DNA of 18,568 bases. Origin: Candidatus Rokuibacteriota bacterium (lineage in GTDB: Bacteria; Methylomirabilota; Methylomirabilia; Rokubacteriales; CSP1-6). The notes under the pieces were generated by a model, which did not search any database, was not told the DNA's origin, and saw only the letters and a list, made by a program, of their open reading frames with translations. The stretch is taken from positions 1 to 18,568 of the forward strand of contig QHRS01000070.1 in the NCBI GenBank assembly GCA_003221435.1, given 5' to 3'. The first letter of the stretch is position 1, and each line of letters opens with the position of its first letter. The position numbers were made by a program, and so were the translations under genes. Below, piece by piece: positions 14,779-18,568 of the stretch.

Positions 14779-16093
14779 GCGCGGGCCAGTCGTCGGGGGG
14801 CTTGGCGCCGAGACGGTCGGCCCACTTGCCGATCACCCCCGCGCGCTCGAGATCGAGGATCTCGTCGTCGCCGAGGCCGAGGACCTTTTTGAGGACGAAC
14901 TCGTTGTGGAAGCCGACGGGCTTGCCCGCCCACTTGATGCGCGCGGGCGTCGCCGACAGCTTCGGCGCCGGACCGTACTCGACCATCGGGCCGTAGACCG
15001 GGTCCTCATGCTCCCACACGCTGCGGCGAGCGCGGAAGTGCGCGCTCTCGTAATGGTCCTTCGCGGTCATCACCGGCGCGGCGGCCACGCGCGCGGCTCT
15101 CGCGCGGCGTTCGATCTCGGCCCGCGACTTGCCGGCGCACCAGTCGGCGATCAGGCGGTCGAGCGCGCCGGCGCTCGCGGGCGCCCGACGCGCCGCGGCC
15201 GAGCTGAACCGCCGGTCCTTCGTGAGCCCGGGCCTGCCGAGCAGCCGGCAGAGCGCCCGGAATTCGGCATCCGTTCCCGCGACGAGCGCAACGTAGCCGT
15301 CCGCGCATCGGAAGACCCCGGACGTTGGGAACACGGGATCGCGGTTGCCCGTCTTCGGGCGGTCGCGGCCGGTGAGGCCCGCATAGAGCCACGTCCAGTC
15401 CATCGCGCGCACGAGGCCCTCGCACTGCGCCATCTCGACGAACTGTCCCTCCCCGGTGCGCTCCCGCCAGTGGAGCGCCGCGAGCGCGCCGAGCGCCGAC
15501 AGGCACGCGCCGAACCAGTCGCCGATGTAGTTGCCGCTCCGAGTTGGGATCTCGCCATCTCCCGTGATCGCGGTGAGACCGGACACGGACTGCGCGAGCC
15601 CGTCGTAGGACGCCCGCCCGCGGGAGAACGGCCCCCACTGCCCGAAACCGGTGTTGGCGACGTAGATGAGGCGGGGATTGACCTCCCGGAGTTGCCGGTA
15701 CCCGAGCCCGAACTTCTCCTCGAGCGTGCCGGCCTTGAAGTTCTCCACGACGATGTCGGAGCGGGCGGTCAGCTTCCGGATCACCTCCTGGCCGGCGGGC
15801 GCGTGCATGTCCAGGCCCACATGATACTTGGAGTGGTTCATCCCGAAGAACGCCACGCCGACGTTCTTCCAGAAGAACGATCGGTCGCCGAGAATTCGCG
15901 TGACGTCTCCATGCCCCGGCATCTCGATCTTGATGACCTCGGCTCCCAGCTCGCCCAGGAAATCCGCGGTCGCCGGGCCCAAGATGATCACCGAAAGATC
16001 GAGCACTCGGATGCCGGCGAGCGCCTCCGGTTTCAGAGCCGCCCCGGTCAGATCGAACAGCCGCTCCGCCCACCGGAAGTACTCGGGCGTCAT
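14762..16093 (-). CDS. Family III CoA-transferase (CaiB/BaiF), subunit 1
   Basis: A 443-residue member of the same family: RVLDLSVIILGPATADFLGELGAEVIKIE (29-57), NHSKYHVGLD at 86-95, and Asp164 in RASYDGLAQSVSGL as the catalytic Asp. It is clearly diverged from its neighbour, so this is an old pair rather than a recent duplication. ATG 16093 lies about 19 nt after the SCP2 gene stop. It shares an operon with an enoyl-CoA hydratase, an SDR and PHA synthase, so it may activate an acid (for example a 2-substituted succinate or a hydroxy acid) for beta-oxidation-like steps. That role is inferred from context only. Confidence 0.88.
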   Translation of the reverse strand: MTPEYFRWAERLFDLTGAALKPEALAGIRVLDLSVIILGPATADFLGELGAEVIKIEMPGHGDVTRILGDRSFFWKNVGVAFFGMNHSKYHVGLDMHAPAGQEVIRKLTARSDIVVENFKAGTLEEKFGLGYRQLREVNPRLIYVANTGFGQWGPFSRGRASYDGLAQSVSGLTAITGDGEIPTRSGNYIGDWFGACLSALGALAALHWRERTGEGQFVEMAQCEGLVRAMDWTWLYAGLTGRDRPKTGNRDPVFPTSGVFRCADGYVALVAGTDAEFRALCRLLGRPGLTKDRRFSSAAARRAPASAGALDRLIADWCAGKSRAEIERRARAARVAAAPVMTAKDHYESAHFRARRSVWEHEDPVYGPMVEYGPAPKLSATPARIKWAGKPVGFHNEFVLKKVLGLGDDEILDLERAGVIGKWADRLGAKPPDDWPARAFIQ

Positions 16094-16112
16094 GCGCGCG
16101 GGCGCACCTTCC

Positions 16113-16436
16113 TTACGAGGTCTGGAAGAGCGACGGGAGCTTCATGGCGAGCCCCATGTCGCCCTTCAGCTTCAGCTTCCCCGACATGAAGAGCATCTGC
16201 CCCGACGCCTTCCCCGAGAGCATGTCGAGCCAGTCCTGGCCCGACATCTGTAACGTCAGGCTGGGACTCGCCGCCGCTCCCTCGGAGACCTTGCACTTCC
16301 CGTCCTTGATGACGGCGTTCCAGGTGCCGCCGCCGTCGCCGCCGATCTCGTACTGGATCGTCGCGCTGGTCCCGGTCGCCTTGTCCGGGCGGAATCGGCT
16401 TTCCATCAAGCTGAAGGTTTCTTTGACTGTCGGCAT
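16113..16436 (-). CDS. SCP2 sterol-carrier/lipid-binding domain protein
   Basis: A 107-residue single-domain protein matching the SCP-2 sterol transfer family: an ATIQYEIGGDGGGTWNAVIKDG segment, then a PSLTLQMSGQDWLDMLSGK stretch and an MLFMSGKLKLKGDMGLAMKL end, all typical. Such proteins bind fatty acyl-CoA or other lipids in a hydrophobic tunnel; it would be cytosolic. ATG 16436 is preceded by AAGGAG (minus strand, about 16445-16450), which overlaps the stop codon of the SDR gene upstream. It probably shuttles an acyl-CoA between the operon's enzymes; this is inference. Confidence 0.85.
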   Translation of the reverse strand: MPTVKETFSLMESRFRPDKATGTSATIQYEIGGDGGGTWNAVIKDGKCKVSEGAAASPSLTLQMSGQDWLDMLSGKASGQMLFMSGKLKLKGDMGLAMKLPSLFQTS

Positions 16437-16447
16437 CTCTGTTCTCC

Positions 16448-17188
16448 TTAGAACGTGAAGAGGTCCATTCCGCCGGTGACGGCCAGGACCGCGCCCGTGA
16501 TGTAGCGCGCGCGTTCGGAGCACAGGAACGCGATCGCGCTCGCCACGTCCTCGGGCTGTCCCTCGCGCTGCATCGCGACGCGCTTGACCATCCGCTCGAA
16601 GAGCGGGCTCAGGCTCGCGTTGGGCGCGATGATGCCGGGCGCGATCACGTTCGAGGTCACGTTGTAGCGCGCGCCCTCGAGCGCGACAGACCGGGCGAAG
16701 CCGATCACGCCCATCTTCGTCGCCGCGTACGCGGTCTGCCCGAAGCCGCCCATCAGGCCGGCGATCGAGGCCATGCAGATCACGCGGCCCCACCGGCGCT
16801 CCCGCATGCCGGGGAACACCGCCTTCGTCACATTATAGGTGCCGGTCAGGTTGATGCTCAGGTTCAGGTCCCAGTCCTCGTCCTTCATGTCCTTGAGCTG
16901 GGCGACCGTGTAGATGAACCCCGCGTTGTTGACGCAGATGTCGACCGGGCCGATCTCACGCTCGATCCGCGCGACGACCTCCGCCACCTGCCCCCGGTCC
17001 GTGATGTCGCAGGCGTAGCCCCGCGCCGAGCGGCTGATGGCCTCCGCCGCTTCCCGCGCCCCGTCGCCGTTGAGATCGACGATCGCCACGCGGGAGCCTT
17101 CGGCCGCCAGCGCCTCCGCGTCGGCGCGCCCGAGGCTGCGCGCGCCGCCGGTGACGAGCGCGACCTTTCCCGCGATGCCCAGATCCAT
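16448..17188 (-). CDS. Short-chain dehydrogenase/reductase
   Basis: A 246-residue SDR with TGGARSLG at 13-20, NNAG at 87-90, Asn113, Ser141 and YAATK (Tyr154, Lys158). The middle Gly of TGxxxGxG is Ser18, a substitution seen in some family members. VAIVDLN after the second strand, with Asp38, suggests preference for NAD(H) over NADP(H). This fits an oxidative role (3-hydroxyacyl-CoA to 3-oxoacyl-CoA) next to enoyl-CoA hydratase. ATG 17188 is 3 nt after the hydratase stop. Confidence 0.87.
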   Translation of the reverse strand: MDLGIAGKVALVTGGARSLGRADAEALAAEGSRVAIVDLNGDGAREAAEAISRSARGYACDITDRGQVAEVVARIEREIGPVDICVNNAGFIYTVAQLKDMKDEDWDLNLSINLTGTYNVTKAVFPGMRERRWGRVICMASIAGLMGGFGQTAYAATKMGVIGFARSVALEGARYNVTSNVIAPGIIAPNASLSPLFERMVKRVAMQREGQPEDVASAIAFLCSERARYITGAVLAVTGGMDLFTF

Positions 17189-17191
17189 CGG

Positions 17192-17965
17192 CTAGTGCCC
17201 TTTGAACACGGGCTCGCGCTTGTGGAGGAACGCCTGGATGCCTTCGGCCGCGTCCTCCGTCGTGAGCGCTTCGAGGAACGCGCGCGTCTCGGCTTCCAGG
17301 CCGCGGTCGATGTCCGTGTTCAGCCCGTCATCGGTCGCCTGGATGATGAGGCGCGTGGCGACGGGCGGGCGCTTGGCGATCAGCCGGGCCATCGCCTTCG
17401 CATCGTTGAGCGTCTCGCCCTCCTTGGAGAGCCGGTTGACGAGCCCCAGGGCGAGGCACTCCTGGGCGGGGATCTGGGTGCCGAGGATCATGAACTCGAG
17501 CGCCTTCGTGCGGCCGATCAGCCTCGGCAGGCGCTGCGTGCCGCCATAGCCCGGGATGATGCCGAGGTTGGATTCGGTCTGCCCCATCCGCGCCGTCTCT
17601 TTCAGGATCCGCAGGTGGCACGCCATCGCGATCTCGCAGCCGCCGCCGAGGGCGTGGCCGTTGAGCGCGGCGATGACCGGCTTCGGGAACCGCTCGATCC
17701 TTCGCAGCACGCCGTTCCCGAACTTGATGAAGTCGCCCACCGTGCCGCCGGAGAACGCCGAGCCGAGGTCGGCGCCGGCGCAGAAGATCCGGTCGCCCGC
17801 GCCCGTGATGATGACCGACCGCACCGCGGGGTCCCTGGCCAGCTCCTCCATCGCCGCATCCAGGTCGCGTACGAGCTCGGCGCTGATCGCGTTGGCGGGC
17901 GGGCGATTGAGGGTGACGACGGCGAAGCGCTCCTCGCGTGTGAGCATCAACGTCTCGTAAGCCAT
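17192..17965 (-). CDS. Enoyl-CoA hydratase/isomerase family (crotonase)
   Basis: A 257-residue crotonase that hydrates trans-2-enoyl-CoA to the S-3-hydroxy form. The oxyanion segments are FCAGADL (61-67) and GHALGGGCE (103-111). Both catalytic Glu are present: Glu111 in GGCE and Glu131 in ESNLGIIPGYGGTQRL. It ends with the usual PVFKGH. ATG 17965 overlaps the TetR stop by one base (TGATG), so the two are coupled. The order regulator-hydratase matches fadR-fadB of Bacillus subtilis. Confidence 0.92.
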   Translation of the reverse strand: MAYETLMLTREERFAVVTLNRPPANAISAELVRDLDAAMEELARDPAVRSVIITGAGDRIFCAGADLGSAFSGGTVGDFIKFGNGVLRRIERFPKPVIAALNGHALGGGCEIAMACHLRILKETARMGQTESNLGIIPGYGGTQRLPRLIGRTKALEFMILGTQIPAQECLALGLVNRLSKEGETLNDAKAMARLIAKRPPVATRLIIQATDDGLNTDIDRGLEAETRAFLEALTTEDAAEGIQAFLHKREPVFKGH

Positions 17966-18567
17966 CAGCGCTCGACTCCTTTGAGGAAGATGTCGGCGAC
18001 CGCGTCGGCCGTGTCGCTCAGCCGGTAGTGGCGTTTGCCCAGCACCCACGACGTCGCCACCTGGTCCACCGCGCCGAACAGCATCTTGGTCGCGACCTTG
18101 ACGGGGACATCGGGCCGGATGAGACCGGCCGCGATTCCCTGTTCCAGCACCGTCTCGATCAGCGCGAAGTACGCGGTGATCTCGTGCGCCGAAGCGCCGC
18201 GGAAGAATTTGTGTCCCTGCCGCAACTCGACCTGCACGACCTCGGCCAGATCGGGATCGTCTTCGAGCATCCGGAGGTGCAGCGCCACCAGGCGGCGGAT
18301 CTTCGCGGCCGCATCGGGCGCGTCGGCGATCGCCATGCCCACGGCCACGACCCACTGCGCCATCTTCTCGCGGAACAGGGTGACGAGAATGTCGTCCTTC
18401 GTCTTGAAGTAGAGGTAGATGGTGCCACTCGCCATGCCCGCTTCCTTGGCGATGTCGGACACGCGCGAGTTGTAGTAGCCATGGCGGGCAAAGACCCGGA
18501 TCGCGGCGTCGATGATCTGCTGAGGCTTGTCGGGATCGCGCATTGCGGTCGCCGAACCGGCGTTCAT
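17965..18567 (-). CDS. FadR-like TetR family transcriptional regulator
   Basis: A TetR/AcrR repressor, up to 200 residues. The N-terminal HTH reads SRVSDIAKEAGMASGTIYLY, followed by FKTKDDIL. QQIIDAAIRVFARHGY before it and the MASGTIYLYFKTKDDILVTLF region resemble B. subtilis FadR, which is released from DNA by long-chain acyl-CoA. The C-terminal ligand domain has ELRQGHKFF and LFGAVDQVATSWV. The start is uncertain: ATG 18543 (MRDPDKPQQ) aligns best with FadR, while ATG 18567 adds eight residues and is at the window edge. It leads the operon that ends in phaC-phaE-phaJ and probably represses it until acyl-CoA is present; its operator lies outside the window. Confidence 0.9.
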   Translation of the reverse strand: MNAGSATAMRDPDKPQQIIDAAIRVFARHGYYNSRVSDIAKEAGMASGTIYLYFKTKDDILVTLFREKMAQWVVAVGMAIADAPDAAAKIRRLVALHLRMLEDDPDLAEVVQVELRQGHKFFRGASAHEITAYFALIETVLEQGIAAGLIRPDVPVKVATKMLFGAVDQVATSWVLGKRHYRLSDTADAVADIFLKGVER

Positions 18568-18568
18568 T

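Noticed and set aside
1..18568. Mobile element, CRISPR array or RNA gene
   Set aside because: No transposase or integrase frame, no regular repeat-spacer pattern, no terminal inverted repeats and no tRNA- or rRNA-like segment were seen by eye.

Overview
The window is GC-rich, gene-dense DNA from a free-living bacterium with a large fatty-acid/acyl-CoA and polyhydroxyalkanoate (PHA) metabolism. The gene mix fits soil or sediment lineages such as Candidatus Rokubacteria/Methylomirabilota or a high-GC proteobacterium: a zinc-ribbon/cyclase/AAA/TPR regulator, paired CaiB/BaiF CoA-transferases, a short class III-like PHA synthase pair and many SDRs. No marker gene settles the taxon. I see no rRNA, tRNA, CRISPR array, insertion sequence or phage gene.

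Region 1 (1-5158, + strand): the 3' end of a haloalkane-dehalogenase-like alpha/beta hydrolase overlaps by 4 nt (ATGA) a drastically shortened alanine dehydrogenase, made of the first ~22 and last ~84 residues joined in frame. This in turn overlaps a six-helix cation diffusion facilitator without its C-terminal domain. A 1052-residue class III cyclase/ATPase/TPR protein and a peroxiredoxin-like protein follow with short spacings.

Region 2 (5198-9072, - strand): an acyl-CoA synthetase is translationally coupled to an SDR. A zinc-type alcohol dehydrogenase is followed after 2 nt by a second shortened gene, an alpha/beta hydrolase whose N-terminal ~62 residues run directly into a C-terminal tail.

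Region 3 (9073-11197): PHA granule control. A phasin gene has a very good sigma70-type promoter whose spacer holds a perfect 15-bp palindrome. It is convergent with phaR, the PHA-responsive repressor, and a strong hairpin lies between the two. phaR is divergent from a phaB/fabG-type acetoacetyl-CoA reductase gene.

Region 4 (11202-18567, - strand): a nine-gene run read right to left, with overlaps or short gaps. It encodes a FadR-like TetR regulator, enoyl-CoA hydratase, SDR, SCP2 lipid-carrier domain, two family III CoA-transferases, PHA synthase PhaC, its PhaE-like partner and PhaJ (R-specific enoyl-CoA hydratase). It reads as one route: CoA activation of an acid, beta-oxidation-type chemistry, capture of the R-3-hydroxyacyl-CoA, and polymerisation. 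The TetR regulator probably senses an acyl-CoA. The TetR/hydratase pair resembles fadR-fadB of Bacillus subtilis; the hydratase/SDR/twin CoA-transferase set recalls bbs-type (benzylsuccinate) beta-oxidation.

The points most worth following are the two independent in-frame N-to-C gene collapses, the candidate phasin operator, the coupling of a CoA-transferase pair and SCP2 to a PHA synthase under a FadR-like regulator, and the membrane-like tail on PhaJ.
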